Assembly (NCBI RefSeq): GCF_024661895.1
Contig: NZ_CP102453.1
Coordinates: 2,294,001 to 2,358,000, forward strand
Direction: 5' to 3'
DNA length: 64,000 nucleotides
DNA from: Fundicoccus culcitae
GTDB taxonomy: Bacteria > Bacillota > Bacilli > Lactobacillales > Aerococcaceae
Shown here in pieces: positions 26,820 to 35,058 of the stretch. Every line of letters starts with the position of its first letter. Position 1 is the stretch's first letter. A program made the position numbers and the translations under genes. The notes beneath the pieces were generated by a model, which saw only the letters and a program-made list of their open reading frames with translations, was not told where the DNA came from and ran no database searches.

Positions 26820-27914
26820 ATGATGGGTAAAGCAAATCATTCAATACAGTTAAAAGAAAATTTTGTATTGAAAAATAGGTTAATGATGGCACCCATGACA
26901 ACAAGTAGTGCAGAGAGCAATGGAGCAATCTCAAAAGAAGATTTAGATTTCTTTGAATATTATTCAAAAGGGTTTAGTGCAGTCATAGTCGGTTCACAAT
27001 CTGTATCTATCCTAGGAACTGGCTTTGACAAAGGTTGGAACATATATGATCAGGAAGTAGATGAATCACTTCAGGAATTAGCTGAAGTGATTCATAAATG
27101 TGATGCTAAAGCAATCTTACAATTGTATCATGCGGGGAGACTTGCTGAACCTTCCTTCATTCGTAATCATCAACCGGTTGCACCTAGTGAGGTTCCAATA
27201 GCTAGAAGTTTTGCATCGTTCCCAAGACAATTATCGAATTTGGAAATTGAGCAGATTATTGATGACTTTTGTAACGCGACTTTAAAAGCAATAAAGTTAG
27301 GTTTTGATGGTGTTGAAATACATGGAGCAAATACTTATCTAGTACAACAATTTTTCTCACCTCATTCAAATAGAAGAACTGATAAATGGGGAGGAACATT
27401 TGAGAAACGTACACGATTTATTAGAGAGTTGATAACTCATATGAATAGAGTTATTGAAAAGTATACTAATAAAAATTTTATTTTGGGTTTCCGATTTTCT
27501 CCAGAAGAGTATGAAACTCCAGGGATTAGAATGAATGACACATTAAAATTATTGAAGATTTTAGATGAGATGCCTCTGGACTACTTTCATCTTTCTTTAT
27601 CAGATTATAATAAAGAATCATTAGATGGTGTCCCAATTATTAAGTCCATTAATTCACTTAAGCTGTCAACAACTCTGATAGGATGTGGAGGAGTTAGAAA
27701 CAAATCGAATGTTGATCAATTATTAGATTCTGTTCCTTTAGTATCTGTAGCTAATGCATCTATTATTGACTCAGAATGGCCATTAAAAATACTCAATAAT
27801 AATGATAAAATCAAAGAAAAGAACTTAATAAGTGAACTAGATAGTTTACGATTACCTTCAGGAATAAAAAAAATGATGTTAGATTACCCCAATTTATATC
27901 TAGTAAATGATTAG
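26820..27914 (+). CDS. OYE-family flavin oxidoreductase inside the eut-cob operon
   Basis: 364 residues with the Old Yellow Enzyme barrel: NRLMMAPMTTSSAESNGAIS near 20, QLYHAGRLAEPS near 100, GVEIHGANTYLVQQFFSPHSNRRTDKWGGT near 160-190, and an FMN-phosphate region near the end (CGGVRNKSNVDQLLD). It is about 40% alike to the enzyme at 7915 by eye. It sits between eutH and the alpha-ribazole transporter, in step with both, so it is likely co-transcribed. No OYE enzyme is a known part of ethanolamine or cobamide metabolism; flavin-dependent corrinoid reduction for adenosylation is one conceivable role (inference). Confidence 0.85.
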   Translation: MMGKANHSIQLKENFVLKNRLMMAPMTTSSAESNGAISKEDLDFFEYYSKGFSAVIVGSQSVSILGTGFDKGWNIYDQEVDESLQELAEVIHKCDAKAILQLYHAGRLAEPSFIRNHQPVAPSEVPIARSFASFPRQLSNLEIEQIIDDFCNATLKAIKLGFDGVEIHGANTYLVQQFFSPHSNRRTDKWGGTFEKRTRFIRELITHMNRVIEKYTNKNFILGFRFSPEEYETPGIRMNDTLKLLKILDEMPLDYFHLSLSDYNKESLDGVPIIKSINSLKLSTTLIGCGGVRNKSNVDQLLDSVPLVSVANASIIDSEWPLKILNNNDKIKEKNLISELDSLRLPSGIKKMMLDYPNLYLVND

Positions 27915-27926
27915 TAGGTGATTAAA

Positions 27927-28415
27927 ATGAAAACTAAACAAATTGTACTATTAAGTTGCTTAATCGCTTTAAGTATAATAGGTGGCTATGTTAAAATATT
28001 CGGTTCAATTGCATTGGATTTAGCACCTGCAATTTTAGGAACCATTTTATTGAACCCCTTATTAGGAGCAATTCTTGCTTTTATGGGTCATATAATTTCA
28101 GCGATAATCGCTGGATTTCCTTTATCATTTATAGTTCATCTTATTATTGGTGTTATGATGGCATTAACGATGTTTATTTTTGGAAATATTCGTCAACTCG
28201 GGAAGAAGAAAAAATCAATTATTATTCTTAGTGATATCATAGCTTTTATTTTCAATGTATTTATTGCACAGATTCCATTAATCCCGATATTAGGGTTGCC
28301 TACTTTAGCTGCTTTGACGCCACCGTTAATCTTAGGGTCTATTGTGAATATTGTAGTGGCTGAATTGGTTTATGTTGCACTACCAGAAAATACAGTTATG
28401 AGGATCGAAATCTGA
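27927..28415 (+). CDS. cblT: ECF-type substrate-binding membrane protein, probable alpha-ribazole transporter CblT
   Basis: 162 residues, five or six hydrophobic segments, with the build of an ECF transporter S-component (ALSIIGGYVKIFGSIALDLAPAILGTILLNPLLGAILAFMGHIISAIIAGFP). ATG 27927 is used because GGTGATT lies just before it; GTG 27918 is part of that site. The neighbouring alpha-ribazole phosphatase-like gene and a CblS-like kinase further on are the known companions of CblT in Listeria and Geobacillus, which imports alpha-ribazole. A generic ECF S-component for another vitamin cannot be excluded from the protein alone. Confidence 0.72.
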   Translation: MKTKQIVLLSCLIALSIIGGYVKIFGSIALDLAPAILGTILLNPLLGAILAFMGHIISAIIAGFPLSFIVHLIIGVMMALTMFIFGNIRQLGKKKKSIIILSDIIAFIFNVFIAQIPLIPILGLPTLAALTPPLILGSIVNIVVAELVYVALPENTVMRIEI

Positions 28416-28975
28416 TGAATATATTTTTTGTTCGTCATGGTGAGACAGAATTAAATAGACTGAAGAAATACTATGGGATTACAGATGTTCCACTAAATTT
28501 GACCGGAATTAACCAAATGAAGAGTTTAGCCATTAAACTTAAGAAGTATAAATTCGATCGAATCATTGTTTCTGGGTTACAGCGAACAGCACTAAGTGCG
28601 AATGTAATCATAAACCAAAATAATATACAGAATATTAAAATAGAAACGATTGACAATTATAATGAAAGAAATTTTGGAACTTGGGAAAAACTTGATGCTG
28701 ATGAAATTGAATTACTTTATCCTGAAGTGTGGAAAAGTTTCGTAAATAATCCATTAAATACCAATCCTTTAGATGCTGAATCATATGAAGATTTCCAAGA
28801 TAGGGTAAACAAGGAGTTCATCCATTTAATAAATTCTGTTAATGAATCAGATAACATCTTATTTATAGGACATGGCGGGGTAATTCGTGAGATAATTTCA
28901 AGTTTCTTTGAAAAAGATATTGAATATTGGGATATAAAAATTGAAAGCGGTATGATATATACATATTCCATATAA
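28415..28975 (+). CDS. cobC: CobC-like alpha-ribazole(-5'-phosphate) / cobalamin-phosphate phosphatase
   Basis: 186 residues of the histidine phosphatase family. The catalytic motif is FFVRHGETELNRLKKYYG (His about residue 8), with the Arg of SGLQRTALSA, the Glu of ERNFGTWEKLDADEIE, and the second His in LFIGHGGVIREI. Placement within a cobamide-salvage cluster, one base overlapping cblT, indicates the CobC role: removing the phosphate left after CobS joins alpha-ribazole phosphate to the corrinoid. Family members with other substrates look the same in motif, so the assignment relies on context. Confidence 0.8.
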   Translation: MNIFFVRHGETELNRLKKYYGITDVPLNLTGINQMKSLAIKLKKYKFDRIIVSGLQRTALSANVIINQNNIQNIKIETIDNYNERNFGTWEKLDADEIELLYPEVWKSFVNNPLNTNPLDAESYEDFQDRVNKEFIHLINSVNESDNILFIGHGGVIREIISSFFEKDIEYWDIKIESGMIYTYSI

Positions 28976-29007
28976 CAACCTTTAGGCATTAGTTCTTAAT
29001 TAAATGA

Positions 29008-29036
29008 TTGTGAAAGGAGGAATATTGATTTTAAAT
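29008..29036 (+). promoter_or_regulatory. Candidate promoter of the btuF-cob operon
   Basis: TTGTGA (29008-29013), a 17-bp spacer and TTAAAT (29031-29036), each matching four of six consensus bases. A start near 29043 would fall just before the P1 stem of the riboswitch, which supports it. Confidence 0.4.
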
Positions 29037-29045
29037 TGAAATATG

Positions 29046-29302
29046 CAATATATTCGCTTAACAGCCGATAATTTATCGAGGGAATCAGATGTGAATTCTG
29101 AACTAACCCAGTAACCGTGAAGTAGACGAAAGGATTTTAAAGCCACTGTGAAAATGGGAAGGCAATCCTAGTAGGATGAAACTAAGTCGGGAGACCTGAA
29201 TATATTGATTGTATTATTTACCGCTGGGGATAGGTGTAAGTTCTTTCAAATTGAATATAATATTCTGACAACATCTATTCCTTCAAAAAGATATGGAGGA
29301 TA
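29046..29302 (+). promoter_or_regulatory. Cobalamin riboswitch of the btuF-cob operon
   Basis: The aptamer is closed by a perfect 10-bp stem CAATATATTC (29046-29055) / GAATATATTG (29198-29207). Inside are GGGAATCAG around 29080, AAAGCCACTGTGAAAATGGG around 29140-29159, and the B12 box AAGTCGGGAGACCTG (29184-29198). Downstream, GGGATAGGTGT (29227-29237) can pair with ACATCTATTCC (29271-29281), or TATTCCTTC (29276-29284) can pair with GGAGGATA (29295-29302), which is the btuF ribosome-binding site. The two pairings exclude each other, so translation would be switched. Confidence 0.88.
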
Positions 29303-29305
29303 AAA

Positions 29306-30244
29306 ATGAAAAAGTTTAAAACAATTTCTATAAAAAGTTTATTGGTTATTTTAGTCACTTTGTTGGGGGTTAATTTATTAACAACTTCAATTCAAGTTCA
29401 TGCGACAGATACAGAAGAAATTACTATAACAGATATGGCGGGACGAGAAATTGTACTTGAAGGCCCAGCTACACGTATTGTTGTTTTACAACCGTCAAAT
29501 GCTGAAATATTATTCTCGTTAGGTGCAGGAGACGTGATTATTGGTAGAGGTGAATACGTAGACTATCCAACAGAAGAAGTTGAAGATATCCCTCAATTTG
29601 CAACTGGTGAAAACATGAACTTAGAAGAAATCATTGCTTTAAATCCAGAAGTTGTAATCACTACAACAATGAATCAATCTGAGGATCAAATGAGTCAGTT
29701 AGAAGAAACGGGCATCAAAGTTATTACTACAGATGCTTCAACAATTGAAGAGGTATATGATTCTATTGAACTATTAGGACTAATAGTTGGATATGAAGAA
29801 GAAGCTAACTTATTAATAGAAGATATGCAAAATACTTTCGAAGAATATAGTCAAAAAGCCGATGAAGGTAACAAAGAAAATTTAAGTATTTATTACGAAA
29901 TTTCACCTTTAGAATTTGGTCTATGGACGGGTGGTCAAAATACTTTCATGGATGAGATAGGTCAAATGCTAAATCTAGAAAATGTATTCAGTGAAGTTGA
30001 TGGATGGGCTGAAATCTCAGAAGAACAAGTTCTAGAAAAAAATCCTGATTATATCATTACAACAACTATGCCATTTGAAGGCTCTAATCCAGTTGAAGAA
30101 ATATTAGGACGTAATGGTTGGGATGCTATATCTGCAATTGAATCTGGTAATGTTTTTCAAGCGAATTCAGATGAATTTACTAGACCTGGACCTCGGTTAA
30201 TGGATGCTATAATAACTCTGTATGAGTTTGTCTATGGTGAATAA
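29306..30244 (+). CDS. btuF: Corrinoid ABC transporter substrate-binding protein BtuF-like
   Basis: 312 residues. A signal peptide is visible (KKFKTISIKSLLVILVTLLGVNLLTTS, cleavage near VHA-TD); no lipobox Cys, so it is either a secreted or an N-terminally anchored protein. The periplasmic-binding fold of the helical-backbone (BtuF/FecB) type follows: ITDMAGREIVLEGPATRIVVLQPSNAEILFSLGAGDVIIGRGEYVDYP, then ALNPEVVITT. The upstream B12 riboswitch makes corrinoid the likely substrate over iron-siderophore. A perfect hairpin follows the gene, before btuC. Confidence 0.85.
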   Translation: MKKFKTISIKSLLVILVTLLGVNLLTTSIQVHATDTEEITITDMAGREIVLEGPATRIVVLQPSNAEILFSLGAGDVIIGRGEYVDYPTEEVEDIPQFATGENMNLEEIIALNPEVVITTTMNQSEDQMSQLEETGIKVITTDASTIEEVYDSIELLGLIVGYEEEANLLIEDMQNTFEEYSQKADEGNKENLSIYYEISPLEFGLWTGGQNTFMDEIGQMLNLENVFSEVDGWAEISEEQVLEKNPDYIITTTMPFEGSNPVEEILGRNGWDAISAIESGNVFQANSDEFTRPGPRLMDAIITLYEFVYGE

Positions 30245-30251
30245 ACACTTT

Positions 30252-30281
30252 AATAAACCTGCTATTTTTAGCAGGTTTATT
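30252..30281 (+). terminator. Intercistronic hairpin between btuF and btuC
   Basis: Perfect 13-bp stem AATAAACCTGCTA (30252-30264) / TAGCAGGTTTATT (30269-30281) with a TTTT loop. The U-tract after it is poor (TTTATTTG), so it may act as a 3' stabiliser or a partial terminator that raises the binding protein over the permease. Confidence 0.75.
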
Positions 30282-30300
30282 TGTCGGGAGATTGATTATT

Positions 30301-31296
30301 ATGAGGAAGTATAGTCTAGCAATTACTATTTATCTAGCTGTTTTTATTTTATGTGTGAGTATTGGGAGTGTAACGATTCCTATAGAGGATATTCTTCATT
30401 CTTTTAAAGCATTGATTACTGGTCAAGAACTAAATAATCAATATGACCGTATTATATATTATATACGAATCCCGAGAGTTATTGTGGCTGGTTTAGTCGG
30501 GGTTGCGCTCGCGCTTTCAGGAGCAATTATGCAAGGGCTGTTAAAAAATCCATTAGCTGATGGGTCAACCTTAGGGATTTCTAGTGGGGCTTCATTAGGG
30601 GCTGTAATTGCTATTGTAACGGGATTTAACATACCTAGACTTCCTTATTATGGGACCGTTATTATGGCGATTATATTTGCTTTTGGATCCTTAGTAGTAA
30701 TTCTTAGTATATCTTATCGAATCGATAAAACCTTATCTAACAATACTGTAATTTTAGTAGGGGTTATCTTTTCAATGACAGCTAGTAGTTTGATTAGTTT
30801 GTTAATAGCTATATTTAATAATGATATACAGAGAATTATATTCTGGACCATGGGATCATTATCAGGTTCGACTTATGAGAATGCAACTCTTTTATTAGTA
30901 GCAATAATTATTTTTGGAGTAATCGCTCTAACCAACGCTGAGGAGCTGAATGCTTTTTCTTTAGGTGAAGATCAAGCTAGAAATTTAGGTGTTGATGTTA
31001 AGAAAATACGAATCCTCTTATTCTTATGTTCATCTGCGCTGATTGGGACAGCAGTTGCAGTAGGAGGAAATATTGGATTCGTAGGATTAATTATCCCACA
31101 TATAACTAGATTAATTTTTGGGTCTAATCACAAAATTGTACTCCCTATGACTTGCTTTATAGGAGCTATATTCTTAATGATTACCGATTTAATATCTAGG
31201 ACTTTGTTTAGTCCAACAGAATTACCCATTGGGGTAATTACTGCATTGATTGGTTCAGTATTATTTCTAGTTATATTCTCTAGAAGGAGGTCCTAG
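30301..31296 (+). CDS. btuC: Corrinoid ABC transporter permease BtuC-like
   Basis: 331 residues with eight to ten membrane segments, FecCD/BtuC family: RIPRVIVAGLVGVALALSGAIMQGLLKNPLADGSTLGISSGASLGAV near the N-terminus and GNIGFVGLIIPHITRLIFGSNHKIVLPMTCFIGAIFLMITDLISRTL, ELPIGVITALIGSVLFL near the end. ATG 30301 follows GGGAG by 10 bp; the TTG at 30292 is too close to it. Works with BtuF and BtuD. Confidence 0.9.
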   Translation: MRKYSLAITIYLAVFILCVSIGSVTIPIEDILHSFKALITGQELNNQYDRIIYYIRIPRVIVAGLVGVALALSGAIMQGLLKNPLADGSTLGISSGASLGAVIAIVTGFNIPRLPYYGTVIMAIIFAFGSLVVILSISYRIDKTLSNNTVILVGVIFSMTASSLISLLIAIFNNDIQRIIFWTMGSLSGSTYENATLLLVAIIIFGVIALTNAEELNAFSLGEDQARNLGVDVKKIRILLFLCSSALIGTAVAVGGNIGFVGLIIPHITRLIFGSNHKIVLPMTCFIGAIFLMITDLISRTLFSPTELPIGVITALIGSVLFLVIFSRRRS

Positions 31297-31300
31297 GTCA

Positions 31301-32056
31301 ATGTTCGAAGTGAAGAATCTTAATATTAGCTATGGAAATAAGAATGTGCTTAACGATATTAGTTTTGAAGTAAAAAAGAATGATTGGTTTATGATCTTAG
31401 GTCCAAATGGTGTTGGCAAGTCATCTTTAGTTAATGCTATATCAGGATCACTGTCATATGAAGGGACGATTAAGTTTAAGGGAATAGATATTAAGAATTT
31501 ACCCTCAAAGATTAAGGCTCAAAACATAGGGATTTTAACGCAACAGCATAATGTAACTTATCCATATTCTGTTGAAGAAATTGTAAGCTTAGGCCGGTAT
31601 GCTTATCGTAAGAGTTTATTTAGTAGCTTATCAGAGAATGATAATATGCAGATTGAAGAAGCCTTGCTAATTACAGGATTGAATAAGTATCGTGAAGACT
31701 CAATATTGTCACTTTCAGGTGGGGAATTACAAAGAGTATTCTTAGCACAAGTATTAGCCCAAGATCCTAAAATTCTTATCTTAGATGAGCCTGCAAACCA
31801 TTTGGATTTGGCTTATCAAGAGCAAATATTCACTACAATTAGTGAGTGGTTACAAAAAGATGACCGCTGTGTCATAAGTATTATCCATGATTTAAGCGTA
31901 GCCAAGTACTATGGAAATCGTGGAATACTCTTACACAACAAACAATTAATAGCTAAAGGTAATATTGAAGATGTTCTTGAGAGTGAAAATCTTGAACGTG
32001 CTTATCGGATAAATGTAAAAAGTATCATGAATGAAAGATATGGATTGTGGATATGA
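31301..32056 (+). CDS. btuD: Corrinoid ABC transporter ATPase BtuD-like
   Basis: 251 residues: Walker A GPNGVGKSS (about 36-44), Q-loop LTQQH, signature LSGGELQRVFLAQVLAQDP, Walker B ILILDEPANHLDLAYQ, H-loop IIHDLS. The FepC/BtuD subfamily pattern and the order btuF-btuC-btuD under a B12 riboswitch define it. ATG 31301 follows AGGAGG; its stop overlaps the next ATG. Confidence 0.9.
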   Translation: MFEVKNLNISYGNKNVLNDISFEVKKNDWFMILGPNGVGKSSLVNAISGSLSYEGTIKFKGIDIKNLPSKIKAQNIGILTQQHNVTYPYSVEEIVSLGRYAYRKSLFSSLSENDNMQIEEALLITGLNKYREDSILSLSGGELQRVFLAQVLAQDPKILILDEPANHLDLAYQEQIFTTISEWLQKDDRCVISIIHDLSVAKYYGNRGILLHNKQLIAKGNIEDVLESENLERAYRINVKSIMNERYGLWI

Positions 32057-33174
32057 AAGAAATATCAGAACAAAAACATGGAGGAAATTTGAAGAAAATC
32101 CAACGTGACTTGAAACTAACTAATTCGAATTTAATTGACTTTAGCGCCAATATAAATCCATTAGGAATGCCTGAACTATTTAAACATATTATTATAGAAA
32201 ATCTTGCTGAAATCGAGAAATACCCAGATTATACATATAGTGACTTAAAGCTAGCTTTATCAAATCTATATAATTTTAACGAAAAATCCATTATCATTGG
32301 TAATGGAGCTGAGGAGCTTATTCACCAAATGATGAGCATTCTTCCTCAGAACATTGTTATAATCGAACCTACGTTTTCTGAATATCGAAAAGCGGCTCAA
32401 AACCATAACAAGAATATTTTAACTTATATTCTTAACGAGAATGATCATTTTATATTTAGTGAAGATTCTTTTTTTAACTTTATTAATTGTCAATCCTTTG
32501 TGCATAAGGAACAGGGTGTGGATGGGTATCAAGGAGCGGTATTCTTATGTAATCCAAATAATCCGACTGGGCAATTTATTAATAAGAAAAAAATAGAATC
32601 GTTAGCAAAATTTTTACAGGAGAGAAATATTTTGCTGATATTGGATGAATCCTTTATAGAGTTTATGAATAATAGTGAAGTTCATTCTATGTTGGGAGAA
32701 ATTAAATACAATAATCTAATGATTATTAGATCACTTACAAAGTTTTATGCAATTCCAGGACTAAGATTAGGCTTTTGTAAAATTAGTGATCATAAATTAA
32801 AAGATGACTTCGAACGACTCCAAAGCACTTGGAATATTAATACATTCGCTGTCCTTTGTGGGGAATCAATAAATCAACTTAATGATTACCGGATAGAAAG
32901 TATTAATTATTATCAAAAAGGAAAAATTAAGTTACAGAGATCATTGGAAAAGTACAATGAACTTCAGATCTATCCTAGTTATGTAAATTTTTTTCTAATT
33001 AAATGTTCGAAGATAAATTTATATGAAGCATTACTATCACATGGAATAATAATTCGTTCATGTAGTAATTTTATTGGATTAGACAATTCATACTCCAGAA
33101 TTGCTGTAAGGACTACTTCTGAGATTGAAAAACTTATCAATTGTATGGAAGTGATAATGAAAAATTATGGGTAA
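32053..33174 (+). CDS. cobD: CobD-type L-threonine-O-3-phosphate decarboxylase
   Basis: 373 residues of the fold-type I PLP aminotransferase family closest to HisC/CobD: EQKHGGNLKKI and LIDFSANINPLGMPELF at the start (typical of CobD), IGNGAEELIHQM, CNPNNPTGQFI, LDESFIEFM, and the PLP lysine in IRSLTKFYAIPGLRLG (about residue 231). It makes (R)-1-aminopropan-2-ol phosphate for the cobamide linker. ATG 32053 overlaps the btuD stop (ATGA). The adjacent kinase PduX makes its substrate. Confidence 0.88.
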   Translation: MKEISEQKHGGNLKKIQRDLKLTNSNLIDFSANINPLGMPELFKHIIIENLAEIEKYPDYTYSDLKLALSNLYNFNEKSIIIGNGAEELIHQMMSILPQNIVIIEPTFSEYRKAAQNHNKNILTYILNENDHFIFSEDSFFNFINCQSFVHKEQGVDGYQGAVFLCNPNNPTGQFINKKKIESLAKFLQERNILLILDESFIEFMNNSEVHSMLGEIKYNNLMIIRSLTKFYAIPGLRLGFCKISDHKLKDDFERLQSTWNINTFAVLCGESINQLNDYRIESINYYQKGKIKLQRSLEKYNELQIYPSYVNFFLIKCSKINLYEALLSHGIIIRSCSNFIGLDNSYSRIAVRTTSEIEKLINCMEVIMKNYG

Positions 33175-34033
33175 TAAAGTGGTTAAAGTAAGTTTCCCCG
33201 CTTCATGCGGTGAGTTAGTTCAAGGAAAAATAAACAATGAAAGATTTCTCTGTTCATACGCAATTAATTGTTACACTCATGTCACTATTAAGAAAGTAGA
33301 AGAAGGAAGTAATATTTTATTGCCAGAAAAAGCACAAAAACTTGTAAATTTTACAAAAAAATTTATAAGAGATTCTGAAAAAAAGTGGGAAAAAATAGAT
33401 ATTCAAATAGACAACTCTATTCCATACGAAAAGGGTATGGGAAGTAGTACTGCTGATTTAGTTAGTCTTTCAATTGCTTTATCTGAATACTTTGATCTTA
33501 ATTGGAATCCAACATTCATTGCTAAGGTACTCACTCAAATAGAAGCAACAGATAGCCTTGTTTTTCCATCGCTGACTTTGATGAATCCAGATACAGGTGA
33601 GAGTATTTTAAATTTTACTCAAGATAAATATTATTCAGTTGCATGCATCATCCCATCGGAAAGTATTAACACGAGTACAATAATTTCAAGCTATAGTGAA
33701 AGAGATTGGAATATAAAAGCATATTCTGATTTATTGAATCAAACAACTAAAGCTTTCGATTGTCATTCACTTGATCAACTAATTAAAGTTGCTGAATTAT
33801 CTGCACTATTAAATGAAAAAATCTTAACTAAGCCATTCTTAGAAGGTCTAATTAAATTAAAAAGTATTCAAGGAATAAAAGGGTTGAATGTCTCTCATAC
33901 CGGAACCGTCATTGGGATAATATATGATGAAAGTGTCATTAATAAAATAATGGTTACAAATCTAATTCAATCAATAGATTTAGTAAGCTATTATCAGATA
34001 AAACATTACAAGATGGTTCTTCCGTACCATTGA
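33167..34033 (+). CDS. pduX: PduX-type L-threonine kinase (GHMP family)
   Basis: 288 residues with GHMP kinase features: PASCGELVQGKINNERFLCSYAINCYT at the start (CGELVQG is typical of PduX) and the ATP loop IPYEKGMGSSTADLVSLSIAL near residue 88. PduX phosphorylates L-threonine to feed CobD. Start overlaps cobD by 8 bp, so kinase and decarboxylase are coupled. Confidence 0.87.
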   Translation: MGNKVVKVSFPASCGELVQGKINNERFLCSYAINCYTHVTIKKVEEGSNILLPEKAQKLVNFTKKFIRDSEKKWEKIDIQIDNSIPYEKGMGSSTADLVSLSIALSEYFDLNWNPTFIAKVLTQIEATDSLVFPSLTLMNPDTGESILNFTQDKYYSVACIIPSESINTSTIISSYSERDWNIKAYSDLLNQTTKAFDCHSLDQLIKVAELSALLNEKILTKPFLEGLIKLKSIQGIKGLNVSHTGTVIGIIYDESVINKIMVTNLIQSIDLVSYYQIKHYKMVLPYH

Positions 34034-34071
34034 TTGAGTCAAAGATAAATAATTGATTTAGGAGGTGAGAG

Positions 34072-35028
34072 ATGAAACTTGTTATTAGTATTGGTGCAGC
34101 ATATCTACTTGATTTTTTGTTTGCTGATCCATATAGTTGGCCGCACCCAGTAAAATTAATGGGAAAATATATATCTTGGTTTTTAAAGCGATACAACACT
34201 CCATCAAAAAGTATTTTTTTACAATATATGATAGGCTTACTCTTGAATGTGTCACTTATATTTTTAATTATCATTTTGAGTCTAATCTGTCTAATAATTG
34301 CATATCAAATGAATTATTATGTGGGTTGGGCAATAGAAATATACATGATATATACATGCTTTAGTGCGAAGGGCTTAGCAATTGAAGCTGAAAAAGTAAA
34401 GGATGAACTCACTCAAGGTGGAGTAGTTAAGGGAAGAAAGCAAGTAGCGATGATAGTGGGGCGAAACACAGAAAATCTAACAGAGGAAGAAATAATCAAA
34501 GCAGTCATTGAAACAGTCGCTGAGAATACTAGTGATGGTTTTGTAGCCCCTTTGTTTTACATTGTTTTATTAGGTCCGATAGGTGGAATGATCTACAAAG
34601 CAATTAATACTCTAGATTCAATGGTTGGCTATAAACAGTTTCCTTATAAATATATAGGCTTTTTCTCTGCCAAATTTGATGATTTGGTAAATTGGATTCC
34701 AGCAAGATTAAGCTGGATTTACCTAGTAATAGCTAGTTTTTTGTTAAGAATGAATTGGAAAAATGGTATAAGGATAGGCTTAAGAGATAGAAAAAATCAT
34801 AATAGCCCTAATAGTGCTTTTCCGGAATCTGTTGTAGCAGGAGCTTTAGATATCCAATTAGGTGGGACACATGAGTATCACGGCAAGGAAGTATATAAGC
34901 CCACGATAGGAGATGATAATAGATCGCCGTCAATAAAAGATATTGATAAAGTTAATCTGTTATTATTTTGTACATCAATATTAAGTGTCGTAACAATGAG
35001 TATCATTCTTCTAACTATCAGAATTTAA
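34072..35028 (+). CDS. cbiB: Adenosylcobinamide-phosphate synthase CbiB
   Basis: 318 residues of the CbiB/CobD membrane-protein family: AYLLDFLFADPYSWPHPVKLMGKYISW, then GRNTENLTEEEIIKAVIETVAENTSDGFVAPLFYIVLLGPIGGMIYKAINTLDSMVGY, and a NSPNSAFPESVVAGALDIQLGG motif. Four to five membrane segments. It joins aminopropanol phosphate to adenosylcobyric acid. AGGAGGTGAG precedes ATG 34072. Confidence 0.93.
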   Translation: MKLVISIGAAYLLDFLFADPYSWPHPVKLMGKYISWFLKRYNTPSKSIFLQYMIGLLLNVSLIFLIIILSLICLIIAYQMNYYVGWAIEIYMIYTCFSAKGLAIEAEKVKDELTQGGVVKGRKQVAMIVGRNTENLTEEEIIKAVIETVAENTSDGFVAPLFYIVLLGPIGGMIYKAINTLDSMVGYKQFPYKYIGFFSAKFDDLVNWIPARLSWIYLVIASFLLRMNWKNGIRIGLRDRKNHNSPNSAFPESVVAGALDIQLGGTHEYHGKEVYKPTIGDDNRSPSIKDIDKVNLLLFCTSILSVVTMSIILLTIRI

Positions 35029-35058
35029 TAAAATTAAAATGTAGTAAAGGAGCGTTCT

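Noticed and set aside
29017-29039. AAGGAGG followed by a four-codon frame from TTG, as a leader peptide
   Set aside because: Too short to judge, and it overlaps the candidate promoter spacer.
29025-29054. TTGATT-18-TATATT as the btuF promoter
   Set aside because: Its -10 box lies inside the 5' strand of the riboswitch P1 stem, so transcription would begin within the aptamer.
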